Source: Parachitinimonas caeni (GTDB taxonomy: Bacteria; Pseudomonadota; Gammaproteobacteria; Burkholderiales; Chitinimonadaceae). Taken from it: a DNA stretch of 64,000 bases. The position numbers and the translations under genes are program-made. Location of the stretch: contig NZ_JARRAF010000001.1 of NCBI RefSeq assembly GCF_030129945.1, positions 124,001 to 188,000 on the forward strand, given 5' to 3'. Below the pieces are notes generated by a model that was not told where the DNA came from, did no database searches, and saw only the letters and a program-made list of their open reading frames with translations. Positions 10,233 to 21,381 of the stretch are shown here, in pieces; position 1 is the stretch's first letter; each line of letters starts with the position of its first letter.

Positions 10233-11774
10233 TCAGTAAGCACCAGTAGCTTTGAACGACTTAATAGCTTCCGCCAACTTCTTGTCGTTCTCACCGGAAA
10301 GTTCGCCCTTACCATCCATCTCTTCAATAACTGCAGCGTAATTTGCCTTGATATATGCATAGAGGGCCGCCTCAAAGGCAAGAGCCTTCTCGACCGGCAC
10401 ATCATCTGCCAAGCCCTTTTCAACTGCATAGAGCGTTATGGACAACTGGGAGACTTTCTTAGGCTCATACTGGCCCTGCTTGAGCAACTCGGTAACCAAA
10501 CGACCACGATCAAGCTGCTTACGAGTAACTTCATCCAGATCTGAAGCAAACTGTGCAAAGGCAGCCAATTCCCGATACTGCGCTAACGCAGTACGAATAC
10601 CACCAGCGAGCTTCTTGACGACCTTGGTCTGAGCTGCACCACCAACACGAGATACTGAAATACCCGCATTAATCGCGGGACGAATACCCGCGTTAAACAA
10701 GTCCGTTTCCAGAAAAATCTGACCATCTGTAATCGAAATCACGTTTGTCGGTACAAACGCAGAAACGTCACCAGCTTGAGTCTCAATAATGGGCAAGGCA
10801 GTCAGCGAACCTGTTTTACCTTTTACTTCGCCATTAGTGAATTTTTCCACATACTCAGGGTTCACGCGTGCGGCGCGCTCCAGCAGGCGGGAGTGAATGT
10901 AGAAAACATCACCAGGATAAGCCTCACGGCCAGGAGGACGACGTAACAGTAGAGAAATCTGGCGATAGGCAACCGCTTGTTTCGATAGGTCATCGTACAC
11001 AATCAGTGCATCTTGACCACGATCGCGGAAATATTCGCCCATTGCACAACCGGCATACGCAGAAATAAACTGCATTGCAGCTGACTCAGATGCAGACGCT
11101 GCTACAACAATTGTGTGCCCCATTGCGCCATGCTCTTCCAGCTTGCGCACAACGTTAGCAATCGAGGACGCCTTCTGACCAATCGCAACGTAAATACAAA
11201 TTACGCCAGTACCCTTCTGATTGATAATGGCATCCAGTGCAACGGCAGTTTTTCCTGTCTGGCGATCCCCAATAATCAGCTCACGCTGACCACGTCCGAT
11301 GGGCACCATGGAATCAATAGCTTTAATGCCGGTCTGCAACGGCTGAGAAACCGACTGACGTGCAATAACGCCTGGTGCAATCACCTCAATTGGGCTTGAT
11401 AGTTTTGCACCAACCGGTCCCTTGCCATCGATAGGCTGCCCCAGCGCATTTACAACACGACCAACCAATTCTGGACCAACTGGTACTTCCAAAATACGGC
11501 CGGTGCACTTTACCTCAGAGCCCTCTGAGATGTGTTCGTAGTCGCCCAAAATAACCGCACCAACCGAATCGCGTTCCAAGTTCAGGGCGAGGCCAAAAGT
11601 ATTTCCTACAAACTCCAGCATTTCACCTTGCATCACATCAGAAAGACCGTGGATGCGGACGATGCCATCTGTCACCGAAATGACGGTACCAGTTGTACGG
11701 GTCTCCGCATCAACCGATAGATTCTGAATCTTGCTCTTGATCAGCTCACTGATCTCGGAAGGATTCAATTGCAT
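10233..11774 (-). CDS. atpA: ATP synthase alpha subunit
   Basis: Non-catalytic nucleotide-binding subunit of F1, 513 residues, the usual length. It begins [16 protein letters not shown], the delta-binding helix, and has the Walker A loop [13 protein letters not shown] near residue 169. The signatures [28 protein letters not shown] and [25 protein letters not shown] follow. A short gap of 11 bases separates it from atpH and 28 bases from atpG. Confidence 0.98.
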   Translation of the reverse strand: MQLNPSEISELIKSKIQNLSVDAETRTTGTVISVTDGIVRIHGLSDVMQGEMLEFVGNTFGLALNLERDSVGAVILGDYEHISEGSEVKCTGRILEVPVGPELVGRVVNALGQPIDGKGPVGAKLSSPIEVIAPGVIARQSVSQPLQTGIKAIDSMVPIGRGQRELIIGDRQTGKTAVALDAIINQKGTGVICIYVAIGQKASSIANVVRKLEEHGAMGHTIVVAASASESAAMQFISAYAGCAMGEYFRDRGQDALIVYDDLSKQAVAYRQISLLLRRPPGREAYPGDVFYIHSRLLERAARVNPEYVEKFTNGEVKGKTGSLTALPIIETQAGDVSAFVPTNVISITDGQIFLETDLFNAGIRPAINAGISVSRVGGAAQTKVVKKLAGGIRTALAQYRELAAFAQFASDLDEVTRKQLDRGRLVTELLKQGQYEPKKVSQLSITLYAVEKGLADDVPVEKALAFEAALYAYIKANYAAVIEEMDGKGELSGENDKKLAEAIKSFKATGAY

Positions 11775-11785
11775 TGTTTGTACTC

Positions 11786-12322
11786 CTAACTGGTAAGGCG
11801 GACCGAGAGAGCTGCAAGTTTTCCACGCACAGAAGCGTCGATCACATCATCTCCGATTGTCATTCGGACACCACCGATAAGATCCGGATCGACACTCACT
11901 GTAGCGTCCACCCGTTTCCCAATACGTGCCGTCAGCAAAGCCTTGAGTTCGTCAATCTGGGCACCATTTAACTCAAATGCCGACTCGATACAGGCGTTTA
12001 CCGAACCTTCCGCTTTAGCCCGCATTTCCTCAAACAGCAGAGCAACCTGAGGCAAAACAGCGAAGCGCCGGTTTTCCAAAATGGCAGAAACAAAATTACT
12101 AACTTGTGGATTTGCCATTTTTACCAGCACATCATCCAACAACTGCTTAACCTGCTCGGATGAATACTTCGGATTGGCCACATATTCCGCAACTGTTGGC
12201 TCTTGTGCCAATGCAGATAGCACAGCCAAAACTTCCGACCAAGCCAAAAGGCTATTCGTCTCACTTGCCAGTTTGAAGACTGCTTCAGCGTACGGCCTTG
12301 CGACAGTAATAAGTTCCGCCAT
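11786..12322 (-). CDS. atpH: ATP synthase delta subunit
   Basis: Peripheral-stalk connector between F1 alpha and the b subunits, 178 residues. It starts [19 protein letters not shown], the common N-terminal helix. The C-terminal part has the family signature near residues 140-170 ([36 protein letters not shown]). It lies 6 bases after atpF and 11 before atpA, in the conserved order. Confidence 0.97.
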   Translation of the reverse strand: MAELITVARPYAEAVFKLASETNSLLAWSEVLAVLSALAQEPTVAEYVANPKYSSEQVKQLLDDVLVKMANPQVSNFVSAILENRRFAVLPQVALLFEEMRAKAEGSVNACIESAFELNGAQIDELKALLTARIGKRVDATVSVDPDLIGGVRMTIGDDVIDASVRGKLAALSVRLTS

Positions 12323-12328
12323 GAGTGC

Positions 12329-12799
12329 TTATAGCTCCGATTTTAAGGATGCCAGCAGGTCTGCATGACGAGAGGAATCGATCTCTTTACGCAGAATTTT
12401 CTCAGCACCTGCAATTGCCAACAACGAAACCTGCTGTCGCAACTCTTCTCGAGCATGATGAGCTTGCTGTTCGATTTCTGCCTGAGCAGCAGCCTTCTCA
12501 CGCTCACCTGCAGCACGACCTTCATCCTTGGCTTCATCGACAATTTGCGCAGCACGTTTTTCGGCTTGAGCAATTATTTCTGCAGCCTGAGTCTTAGCCT
12601 TGCGAAGCTCTTCCGCAATCCGCTTCTCGACCAATTCCAGATCATTCTTGGCCTTATCTGCGGCAGACAATCCGTCAGCAATGCGCTTGGCGCGCTCTTC
12701 TAGAGCTGCAATCAGTGGAGGCCAAATGAACTTCCACGTAAACAGCACCAGGATCGCGAAGACCAACGCCTGCCCAAACAGGGATGCGTTTGGTTGCAT
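12329..12799 (-). CDS. atpF: ATP synthase b subunit
   Basis: Peripheral stalk of Fo, 156 residues. One N-terminal membrane span (about residues 8-26, [23 protein letters not shown]) is followed by a long charged coiled coil typical of b ([24 protein letters not shown] onward) that reaches the delta subunit. It lies between atpE and atpH, 34 bases from the first and 6 from the second. Confidence 0.97.
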   Translation of the reverse strand: MQPNASLFGQALVFAILVLFTWKFIWPPLIAALEERAKRIADGLSAADKAKNDLELVEKRIAEELRKAKTQAAEIIAQAEKRAAQIVDEAKDEGRAAGEREKAAAQAEIEQQAHHAREELRQQVSLLAIAGAEKILRKEIDSSRHADLLASLKSEL

Positions 12800-12833
12800 G
12801 GTTTAATCCTTCTTCTTTTGGCAAAGCGCCAAA

Positions 12834-13106
12834 TTACTTAACCATACCCAACAGAGGGTTACCGAAGGCAAACATCAGAGCAACAGCAACGGTAATAATG
12901 AAGATAGCGTCAACCAAACCAGCAATCACAAACAGCTTAGGTTGCAGAGCAGCGGCAGACTCAGGCTGACGAGCAGCACCTTCCAGAAACTTCGCACCAA
13001 CCAGAGCAACACCAATGGCTGCACCAACGCCAGCCAAGCCAATCATCAAGCCAATAGCCAAAACCGTAAACTGTTGTACGTTGGCGATCAGAGCAACATG
13101 TTCCAT
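12834..13106 (-). CDS. atpE: ATP synthase c subunit
   Basis: Proton-carrying ring subunit, 90 residues, two membrane helices joined by the polar loop AARQPESAAALQPK. The first helix has a glycine/alanine-rich packing face (GLMIGLAGVGAAIGVALVG). The second holds the essential carboxylate in GLVDAIF. The acid is Asp, and the Gln/Glu-Ser set of sodium-binding rings is not seen, so proton coupling is expected. It lies between atpB and atpF. Confidence 0.97.
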   Translation of the reverse strand: MEHVALIANVQQFTVLAIGLMIGLAGVGAAIGVALVGAKFLEGAARQPESAAALQPKLFVIAGLVDAIFIITVAVALMFAFGNPLLGMVK

Positions 13107-13170
13107 TTAAAATACTCCTAGGTAACGATTAGTGAGTTAAGAAAGTTCTACTGAAAAACAAAATTCAAAA

Positions 13171-13995
<825 letters not shown>

Positions 13996-14004
13996 TCAAA
14001 AGTT

Positions 14005-14412
14005 TTATTTAAAAATCAATACCAGCAAGTAAGCCGCCAAAGCGGCCAAAAACGCTGCGGCAAACCACACAGCGCTTTCCCCGAAAAAAACAAAGCCCGC
14101 TGCCAACAATATGACAGCAACCACTATTTTTACCATTTCAGCCAATAGAAATTTGCTTAATATGGTCTTCGGAGCCGGGAATCCTTTTATTTGCGCGACC
14201 CAACCGTAAATAGCAACCACAGCAATATGGGCTAAGCCACCAATTATTGCTGCTGTCATGGCCTTGCTTCCGGAAACAATTAATCCGATACCAGCAACAA
14301 GCAGCACAATGACTGCCATAACTCGTAGTACCGAATTAATCTTCTCACGCAGCAAGCTTGGAAGATCGGTAGGGCGCGAAATCTTTTGGATGTTATCGTT
14401 TTCCAAGCGCAT
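14005..14412 (-). CDS. atpI: ATP synthase assembly protein AtpI-like
   Basis: A 135-residue membrane protein with about four hydrophobic helices (residues 27-47, 50-72, 92-110, 113-134) in the position of atpI before atpB. AtpI helps assemble the c-ring in some bacteria, but its sequence is poorly conserved, so the call rests on size, topology and position. It is the first gene of the operon. The atp promoter should lie in the 86 bases up to parB, where I saw no confident -35/-10 pair. Confidence 0.85.
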   Translation of the reverse strand: MRLENDNIQKISRPTDLPSLLREKINSVLRVMAVIVLLVAGIGLIVSGSKAMTAAIIGGLAHIAVVAIYGWVAQIKGFPAPKTILSKFLLAEMVKIVVAVILLAAGFVFFGESAVWFAAAFLAALAAYLLVLIFK

Positions 14413-14498
14413 AGGTCAAGCAAATCGCCTTCTTTAATACGATAATCATCTGTTTTTCTGCTGATTTTTACTGAGCATTAGCTAAAGCTATCACGTTC

Positions 14499-15347
14499 TT
14501 ACTGCTGTAGTAACGCAAGAAGGTGATCAAGCTGGTCTAAGGACGCATACTCAATCGTCAGACGGCCGTTTCCCTTCCGGCCTTTGGCGATAGCAACTTT
14601 TGCACCAAGACGGTCAGAGAGGTCTGTTTCCAATCTGAGCAAGTCTGGATCCTGTTGCTTGACGGGCTTTGCTTCCAAAGGTACTGGCTGCAAGGTAAGA
14701 GCCTGGACCAAGCGTTCAACCTCTCGCACCGACAACCCCAGCTCCGCTACTTTTGATGCCAGCTCTATTTGCTTTAGCACGGGCAATCCCAAGAGCGCTC
14801 TTGCGTGCCCCATATCTAGCTTGCCTTCCAGCAGCAGATCACGGACCGGTTCAGTCAAATTCAGCAAGCGCAACAAATTTGTAACGGCACTACGAGACCT
14901 GCCGACCGCACGAGCGCAAGCCTCATGAGTCATCTCGAACTCTTCAATCAGGCGGTGCAGTCCCATCGCTTCTTCAATGGGATTGAGATCTTCTCGCTGG
15001 ATGTTCTCAATGAGTGCCATAGCCAAAGCTGCCTCATCCGCCACCTTACGGACGACTGTTGGCACTTCCGATAACCCTGCACGTTGCGCCGCCCGCCACC
15101 GCCGCTCTCCTGCAATAATCTCATAGCGGTCAACGCCAATCTCGCGAGCCAGGATCGGCTGAATTAGCCCTTGGGACTTGATTGATTCGGTGAGATCCGC
15201 AAGCGCCTCTTCATTCATCTTGCTACGAGGTTGATATTTACCCGGTTGAAGATACTTGACGGATATATATTGCAGACTTTCGTCGCTAGTTATGGAAGAA
15301 GCCAATAGAGCATCCAGCCCCCGACCCAAACCTTTCAACTTTGTCAT
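14499..15347 (-). CDS. parB: Chromosome-partitioning protein ParB
   Basis: ParB binds parS sites and spreads as a CTP-dependent clamp, guiding origin segregation with ParA. The 282-residue protein has the N-terminal box GLGRGLDALL, the ParB/CTPase segment with YQPRSKMNEEAL, GLIQPI, AGERRWRAAQRAG and ENIQREDLNPIEEA, then a helix-turn-helix region (THEACARAVGRSRSAVTNLLRLL). The C-terminal dimerisation part ends LDQLDHLLALLQQ. ATG 15347 is chosen because the protein then begins MTKLKGLGRGLDALL, seven bases past the parA stop; an in-frame ATG at 15395 would overlap parA. No perfect parS was found in the window. Confidence 0.95.
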   Translation of the reverse strand: MTKLKGLGRGLDALLASSITSDESLQYISVKYLQPGKYQPRSKMNEEALADLTESIKSQGLIQPILAREIGVDRYEIIAGERRWRAAQRAGLSEVPTVVRKVADEAALAMALIENIQREDLNPIEEAMGLHRLIEEFEMTHEACARAVGRSRSAVTNLLRLLNLTEPVRDLLLEGKLDMGHARALLGLPVLKQIELASKVAELGLSVREVERLVQALTLQPVPLEAKPVKQQDPDLLRLETDLSDRLGAKVAIAKGRKGNGRLTIEYASLDQLDHLLALLQQ

Positions 15348-15354
15348 AATGTCT

Positions 15355-16125
15355 TTACTCGCGAGAACCTTGTCGTGACAAGAGTTCATCCGCAAGCCTT
15401 AAATATGCCTGCGCCCCTTTTGACGACTTGTCATAGGCCAGAATTGGCCGCCCGAAACTTGGCGCCTCAGCCAAACGAATATTTCTAGGTATTACCGTTT
15501 CGTAAACCTTGTCACCGAAGTGTTCTCGCAATTGAGCCGAAACCTGCTGCGCCAAAGTGCTACGCGGGTCATACAGAGTTCTGAGCAATCCTTCGATCTC
15601 AATGCGCGGATTGGTGGAGCTACGAATTTTACGAAGGGTGCCAATCAAGTCAGACAGGCCTTCCAATGCAAAGTACTCGCACTGCATTGGAATGATTACG
15701 GCACCAGCAGCCGTCAACCCATTTACGGTCAGCAAGCTAAGGGCTGGCGGGCAATCAATGAGCACGTAATCATAAATATTGCCTAGCTCAGCCAAGCAAT
15801 CGCGCAGCCTGGCTTCTCGCTTGGCGAATGTCACCAACTCAACTTCTGCACCACCCAAATCACGATTTGCAGGCAAAACATCGAAACCAAACTCGGTAGA
15901 AATCCGCACGTCAGCGATTGACTTCTCGCCAAGCAAGACATGGTAAACAGTGCCGCGAACCAAAGATTTGTCTACGCCACACCCCATAGTCGCATTGGCC
16001 TGAGGATCCAAATCAATGAGTAAGACCTTATGAGACAGATGAGCCAAAGACGCAGCCAGATTAACAGCCGTCGTCGTTTTGCCCACGCCCCCCTTCTGAT
16101 TAGTGACCGCAATAATGCGTGTCAT
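15355..16125 (-). CDS. parA: Chromosome-partitioning ATPase ParA (Soj family)
   Basis: A 256-residue deviant-Walker ATPase that moves ParB-bound origins on the nucoid. It has [19 protein letters not shown] (Walker A with the signature lysine), the A' motif DLDPQANATMGCG and the Walker B-like VLIDCPPALSLLT. It overlaps rsmG by four bases (ATGA) and is followed closely by parB, so mnmG-rsmG-parA-parB are probably cotranscribed. Confidence 0.96.
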   Translation of the reverse strand: MTRIIAVTNQKGGVGKTTTAVNLAASLAHLSHKVLLIDLDPQANATMGCGVDKSLVRGTVYHVLLGEKSIADVRISTEFGFDVLPANRDLGGAEVELVTFAKREARLRDCLAELGNIYDYVLIDCPPALSLLTVNGLTAAGAVIIPMQCEYFALEGLSDLIGTLRKIRSSTNPRIEIEGLLRTLYDPRSTLAQQVSAQLREHFGDKVYETVIPRNIRLAEAPSFGRPILAYDKSSKGAQAYLRLADELLSRQGSRE

Positions 16126-16757
16126 TCACGCTCCCAAACCATCAATATCAAGTGCCGATCAGCACTCAGATTTGGCACCCGCAAAGGTACCGCCTGCCTA
16201 ACGATCACGCCTTCAGGAAGCCGCTCAATCTCCTCATGAGGAAAGACCCCTTTGAGTGCAGCCCAACTGCCCGTCTCTGCAAGCAAGTGCTTGGTCAGGC
16301 TTACAAAATCCCGTAACTCTGCAAACGCACGGGAGGTAATGACATCAAACTGTCCAGTCAGCTGCTCCACCCGAAAACACTCAATACGGACGTTCCGCAA
16401 TCCGAGCTCAGCCACTGCTTGGCGCAAAAAGCTGGTTTTTTTGTGATTACTATCACACAGCACAAATTGCCACTCTGGCTTAGCTATAGCCCACGGAATA
16501 CCAGGCTGACCGCCCCCGCTTCCGACATCCAGAACAGTTATAGTTTTGCAATCCACAAGAGGCATGATCGCCGCCAAGCTGTCCAGCACATGCAAAGCAG
16601 CCATCTGTGATGGCTCTCGAATTGCCGATAGGCTGTAGACACGATTCCATTTTTCCAAAAGCTGCAGATAAGCAACGAGTTGCTCTACCTTCTCATTGGA
16701 AAATGCAAGCCCCAGCTCAGCTACGCCTTGCTCAATTTGACTCTTAACTTGGATCAC
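16122..16757 (-). CDS. rsmG: 16S rRNA (guanine527-N7)-methyltransferase RsmG
   Basis: SAM-dependent methyltransferase acting on G527 of 16S rRNA; its loss gives low-level streptomycin resistance in several bacteria. The 211 residues include the SAM-binding motif [22 protein letters not shown] and the following [36 protein letters not shown] is a further family signature. It overlaps both mnmG and parA by four bases, a translationally coupled arrangement. Confidence 0.96.
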   Translation of the reverse strand: MIQVKSQIEQGVAELGLAFSNEKVEQLVAYLQLLEKWNRVYSLSAIREPSQMAALHVLDSLAAIMPLVDCKTITVLDVGSGGGQPGIPWAIAKPEWQFVLCDSNHKKTSFLRQAVAELGLRNVRIECFRVEQLTGQFDVITSRAFAELRDFVSLTKHLLAETGSWAALKGVFPHEEIERLPEGVIVRQAVPLRVPNLSADRHLILMVWERE

Positions 16758-18652
16758 GCTTGCTGCGCCTCTCTCGCACCGGCAAACCCGCGCTTGAGAT
16801 GTACCAGCAACAAGGCAATAGCCGCCGGAGTCACCCCGGAAATGCGCGAAGCTTGACCTATTGTCTCAGGCCGGTATTGATTCAGCTTTTGCTGGATCTC
16901 TTTGGATAATCCATGCACCAAACCGTAGTCGATATCAGCCGGTAACCGGACCCCATCCATATGCTCACGTCGAGACTGCTCATCTCGCTGGCGATCAATA
17001 TAGCCAGCATACTTGACCTGTATTTCAACTTGCTCAGCAACAGCAGGATCTTTCACCGCCTCACCAAATCCCTGCAAACGAGACAAAGTCTGGTAATTGA
17101 TTGCCGGCCGTCTTAACAACTCATGCAGCGTATATTCGCGCTCTATGGCTTGTCCCAATACCTCAATCGCCTCATCTGCCGCAACGATTCTCGGGTTGAC
17201 CCATGTCGAAGCCAACCGGGCCAGCTCCGCGTCCACTGAATCGCGCTTCCTGCAAAACGCCGTCCACTCCGCATCAGATACCAAACCGAACCTACGCCCA
17301 ACCTCTGTCAAGCGAAGATCCGCATTGTCTTCTCGCAGTTGAAGCCTGAACTCTGCCCGGCTGGTAAACATGCGATATGGCTCATTTACACCACGGGTGA
17401 TCAAGTCATCGACCAGAACTCCCATATACGCTTCATCACGAGCAGGACACCAAGCTTCTTGCTCGCGTACTTTCAGGGCCGCATTCACGCCTGCAAGCAG
17501 GCCCTGAGCAGCCGCTTCTTCATAACCCGTAGTACCGTTAATCTGTCCCGCAAAGAACAATCCACCGATTGCTTTCGTCTCCAAACTGGACTTCAGCCCC
17601 CTTGGATCGAAATAGTCATATTCGATGGCGTAGCCTGGGCGCAGGATGTGCGCGTTTTCTAGACCGCGAATCGATCGCACGGCCGCAAACTGGATATCAA
17701 ACGGCAAGGAAGTCGAGATGCCGTTAGGGTAAAACTCGTTCGTCTCAAGCCCTTCCGGCTCAAGAAAAATCTGGTGAGAATCCTTATCCGCAAATCGGTT
17801 GATTTTGTCCTCTATGCTCGGGCAGTAACGCGGCCCAACTCCCTCAATCACCCCGGTAAACATCGGGCTGCGATCAAAGCCGGACCGGATAATGTCGTGC
17901 GTCTGAGTATTGGTGTGGGTAATCCAGCAGGGCAACTGCTTTGGGTGCATGGCACGATTACCGCGAAACGAAAACACGGGGGCCGGATCATCGCCGGGCT
18001 GCTCGGTCATGACCGCAAAATTAATCGTACGCCCATCAATCCGTGGCGGCGTGCCGGTCTTTAGACGGCCAACCGGTAACTGCAATTCGCGCAAGCGATG
18101 CGACAAGCTGATGGAAGCCGGATCGGCCGCGCGACCGCCAACATGGCTCTCCAACCCAACATGGATCTTGCCAGACAGGAAGGTACCCGCAGTTAGGACA
18201 ATTGCCGGCGCATCAAAGCGAATCCCGATCTGCGTGACCACCCCTATCACTCGATCGCCCTCTACCACCAGATCATCCACCGACTGCTGGAACAAGGTGA
18301 GATTCGGCTGGTTCTCCAGCATGGAACGGATCGCTGCCTTGTAAAGAACGCGATCTGCCTGTGCGCGTGTTGCCCGCACGGCAGGCCCTTTGGATGAGTT
18401 CAGAGTACGGAACTGGATACCCGCCATGTCGGTAGCCAATGCCATCGCTCCGCCCAGAGCATCCACCTCACGCACCAGATGGCCTTTACCAATGCCGCCG
18501 ATCGAAGGGTTGCAAGACATCTGTCCAAGCGTCTCGATATTGTGAGTCAGCAACAAGGTGCGCGCGCCCATTCTAGCTGCAGCCAATGCAGCCTCTGTGC
18601 CGGCGTGGCCGCCGCCAACCACAATCACTTCAAACGATATGGGATAGCGCAT
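16754..18652 (-). CDS. mnmG: tRNA uridine-34 5-carboxymethylaminomethyl modification enzyme MnmG
   Basis: MnmG (GidA) binds FAD and, with MnmE, modifies the wobble uridine of several tRNAs. The 632-residue protein has the dinucleotide-binding motif [21 protein letters not shown], the conserved [28 protein letters not shown], and [12 protein letters not shown]. The C-terminal helical domain includes [11 protein letters not shown] 18652 is chosen because AAGGA stands seven bases before it and the Rossmann motif then begins near residue 10; an in-frame ATG at 18700 lacks this support. It heads the mnmG-rsmG-parAB run. Confidence 0.97.
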   Translation of the reverse strand: MRYPISFEVIVVGGGHAGTEAALAAARMGARTLLLTHNIETLGQMSCNPSIGGIGKGHLVREVDALGGAMALATDMAGIQFRTLNSSKGPAVRATRAQADRVLYKAAIRSMLENQPNLTLFQQSVDDLVVEGDRVIGVVTQIGIRFDAPAIVLTAGTFLSGKIHVGLESHVGGRAADPASISLSHRLRELQLPVGRLKTGTPPRIDGRTINFAVMTEQPGDDPAPVFSFRGNRAMHPKQLPCWITHTNTQTHDIIRSGFDRSPMFTGVIEGVGPRYCPSIEDKINRFADKDSHQIFLEPEGLETNEFYPNGISTSLPFDIQFAAVRSIRGLENAHILRPGYAIEYDYFDPRGLKSSLETKAIGGLFFAGQINGTTGYEEAAAQGLLAGVNAALKVREQEAWCPARDEAYMGVLVDDLITRGVNEPYRMFTSRAEFRLQLREDNADLRLTEVGRRFGLVSDAEWTAFCRKRDSVDAELARLASTWVNPRIVAADEAIEVLGQAIEREYTLHELLRRPAINYQTLSRLQGFGEAVKDPAVAEQVEIQVKYAGYIDRQRDEQSRREHMDGVRLPADIDYGLVHGLSKEIQQKLNQYRPETIGQASRISGVTPAAIALLLVHLKRGFAGAREAQQA

Positions 18653-19529
18653 TGCTTGTCCTTGGGCCTTACAAAGGGCATATATTCTACGCGAAAACAA
18701 GTGCTTGCGTAAGGTGGACTGGTACTGCCCGCAACAACAGATTCAACCTCCTGACCTTTGGTGAAGACCAACCGGGAAAATGCCCCCACCCACCAGCCAC
18801 TCAGATACCACTTCTAGCAAGGCACACCACACTCTCGCAGATGATTAATATTTTTCTTTATTATCAATTAGTTAAATTGATTCCTCATTAACCAGATCAT
18901 CAACTTTCTTCAAGCTTTCAACCCACCCCATTCGCTCCCCATGCGCAGAGTGCCAATTCAGACAGAACAAGTCGGCGTTCGCCATGATGGGTATAGTTGA
19001 ATTGAATCAAATTTTCCCTGCCATCCCGTCGCGGTCAGTAGGGGCACACATACACGCAGCAATTCCCTACTAAATCTCAAGGGAATAGTCGGCAAGCAAA
19101 CCAAAGCCGCACACACCACCTGTTTGATCAAATGCGGGGCGGGTCGGATGCTTGAATGACAATTGAAAGACTCAGGCTCTGTTGACGTTACGTTTCCGGT
19201 CGCGCCGCACCAAGTTCTAGAACAGGGAGCGATACCCACAAGGAATAGGTCATGGATAGCAAGGGGCCAACCACTACGCAAACAGGGTGAGGCCGTTTTA
19301 GCAAACTAAATAGGCGAACCCTAACAACGCCATGCTCCGAAAATCGACCCAACCTTGGGGGGATAAAGGGTCTCACCGGAATTAGGCCTGCCGTCGCGTT
19401 AACAGCCAAGCAGAAAACCGCGTGGTTTTTCACTAAGCGGTGCGCCTTCCGCCTTGCATCAGACCCCAATCCGACGAAACTTGATCAGGAAACAAAATGC
19501 CTACAGCGCCTACTGCATGCGTCCCGTGA
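18653..19529. other. 877-base region without a convincing gene
   Basis: This stretch separates mnmG from the receiver-TPR gene. It holds an AT-rich part (about 18840-18910) likely to carry the mnmG promoter. One terminus matching the small palindromic elements described below lies at 19173-19190. Two overlapping minus-strand open frames (19281-18958 and 19469-19188) have no recognisable domain, no good ribosome-binding site and odd composition, so I do not call them genes. No DnaA-box cluster (TTATCCACA type) was seen. Confidence 0.6.
19173..19190 (+). repeat. Isolated terminus of the palindromic element family
   Basis: CAGGCTCTGTTGACGTTA matches the AGG(C/T)TCTGTTGACG end seen at 40394 and, inverted, at 45391. 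I could not find its opposite CATCCACAGAGCC-type end nearby, so it is a solo end or a decayed copy. Confidence 0.5.
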
Positions 19530-21239
19530 TCAAGCCACTTTGAACTGGCGGCGTGTCGCTTTGTACGCCTCGAACAGTTTCAGATACTTACCATTGGCGG
19601 GATCAATGACTCGAATCCGCTCCAGATACTGACGTGCAATTTCCATGTAATGATCGTGCCAGCCTCGCCGCGCTACATAGGCAAGCAACGCATTAACGGC
19701 GTTCAATGCCACCTGCACATTTGCCGGCATCTCTTCCACAGCTTGCATGAACAATTCGACAGCACCATCAAGATCGCCGGCTTGCGCGGCACGCACCGCA
19801 CGGTTGTTGATTTCCACGATGTTCTGGGCATTTTCTTCAATCAACTGCTGACCTAGCTCGGCACGGCCGAGTACGTCATACATCAGGCTCACCCGCTCCA
19901 GCATCTCGGTATTTTCATGGTGATTCTTGAGCACCTGCTGCACCAAACTGCCAGCATCCTCTTCGCGCCCCAAGCGATAACAAGCATCAGCAATTTCAAG
20001 TACGTAGTTATCAGGCACCCTGCCCCCCAGCGCATTCAGCTGGGTTCGGGCTTTATCGAGCAAAGTATTGGCGCGATCATCGTTGCCTTGAACCTTGCTA
20101 ACCTGGCATTCCATCACTGTTGCCAGCACTTCTGCCTGCTGGTCATAGCGAAATTCCTTGCGCACTTCTGCAGCGGTTTTGGCCGCTGCCATCACATCCC
20201 CTTTGGCCAATTGCACACGATTGAGGCTGGCATAGTCCCCCGCATCCCGCCAGAAGGAATACTTGGCCAAGGAGATCGTCTGCTGATACGCCGCCTCAGC
20301 CACCTCGAAGTCACCATTACGCATGGCGACTTCCCCGAGTTTCTTTTGTCTATGAACGATCGCAGGGGAAATCTCGACAGCCTGAAGTAACACGCTTTGC
20401 GCTTCGGGATAGGCATGCTCGGCCTGATGAATCCGGGATAGCCAGTCGTAAGCCTCCATCACCCGATCATTCTCGGCGAGAACGTTTTCGAAGATGGAGC
20501 GGGAAGCATCGTAGTCTTTCAGGTGGAACAGCGCCTTGGCCAAGCCCATCTTGGCCCAGGGAATAGGGCGTACTCGCAGTACGCTCTCATAGGTTGCCTT
20601 GGCGCCACTGTGATCGCCAATCATGAGTGATAACCGGCCCTTTAACTTCAGGAAGTCCAGCACAAACGGTCCGCGTTCGGCAATCCGCTTGTTGCACTCC
20701 GCGAGTGCCTTCAGATAGTCCTGGTTGACCATCGCATCGTCTACGCACTGCAATTCGAGCTTTTTGCGATAGACACGATCCAGCCGCTGCTTGAGTTGTT
20801 CGCCTGTAAACGGTTTGAGCAGGTAGTCATCCGGTGCCAGCTCGACCGCCGAAATCACCAATTTGGCCCGCCGCTCGCCAGTTACCACCATGAAGATTGA
20901 GGAAGGCTTGATGATGTTGCGCAGCTTGACCTCTTCGAGCAGGTGCAGACCGTCGTAGCCGTGACCCAGATCATATTCGCAGAGCACCACGTCGTACTCG
21001 CTACGCTTGAGCATGCCGATTGCTTCTGTCGCACGAAGGGCGTACTCAATCTTGGTCACGCCAAATGTGGTCAGCGTCATATTCATGGCTGACCGCATTT
21101 CCTGCAGCGAGTCGATGACCAAAAACCGCTTTTTCGAGTAATCAATTTCCGGTGCGGCAGGTCCACCCGCCCCCATCACCACCGAAGCTCGCTGGGCGGA
21201 AGCGCCTTCCAGCCAACCTAATCCTTCTTTGTCCGCCAT
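19530..21239 (-). CDS. Receiver-like domain plus tetratricopeptide-repeat protein
   Basis: A 569-residue cytoplasmic protein. Residues 37-155 have a CheY-like receiver fold, and the rest is a run of tetratricopeptide-like helical repeats (for example KATYESVLRVRP, EAQSVLLQAVEISP, DGAVELFMQAVEEMP). The receiver is altered. The usual Asp-Asp pocket is D43-S44, and the phosphoacceptor position in VVLCEYDLG holds E88 instead of Asp. T120 (VVTGER) and K142 (LLKPF) are kept. The protein may therefore sit in a fixed state or respond without phosphorylation. No kinase is adjacent. The start has GGGGG about five bases upstream of the ATG. Confidence 0.85.
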   Translation of the reverse strand: MADKEGLGWLEGASAQRASVVMGAGGPAAPEIDYSKKRFLVIDSLQEMRSAMNMTLTTFGVTKIEYALRATEAIGMLKRSEYDVVLCEYDLGHGYDGLHLLEEVKLRNIIKPSSIFMVVTGERRAKLVISAVELAPDDYLLKPFTGEQLKQRLDRVYRKKLELQCVDDAMVNQDYLKALAECNKRIAERGPFVLDFLKLKGRLSLMIGDHSGAKATYESVLRVRPIPWAKMGLAKALFHLKDYDASRSIFENVLAENDRVMEAYDWLSRIHQAEHAYPEAQSVLLQAVEISPAIVHRQKKLGEVAMRNGDFEVAEAAYQQTISLAKYSFWRDAGDYASLNRVQLAKGDVMAAAKTAAEVRKEFRYDQQAEVLATVMECQVSKVQGNDDRANTLLDKARTQLNALGGRVPDNYVLEIADACYRLGREEDAGSLVQQVLKNHHENTEMLERVSLMYDVLGRAELGQQLIEENAQNIVEINNRAVRAAQAGDLDGAVELFMQAVEEMPANVQVALNAVNALLAYVARRGWHDHYMEIARQYLERIRVIDPANGKYLKLFEAYKATRRQFKVA

Positions 21240-21381
21240 ATAACCCCCTATCTGGCGGGATCAACGCCACAACCCGTATCGTCAATCACCTCATCGCTTA
21301 ACCTCGGCTTGGCGCAACCGACGATGAAACTTCAACCGCACCAGAAAACCCGGCGTGGAGTGTGAACCCTGCGATCTCAGC

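Noticed and set aside
19188-19469. 93-codon minus-strand open frame
   Set aside because: No ribosome-binding site, no domain, unusual composition and overlap with another weak frame; possibly part of a repeat, not a supported gene.
18653-19529. Replication origin beside mnmG
   Set aside because: No cluster of DnaA boxes and no dnaA or dnaN gene; nearness to mnmG-parAB alone is not enough.
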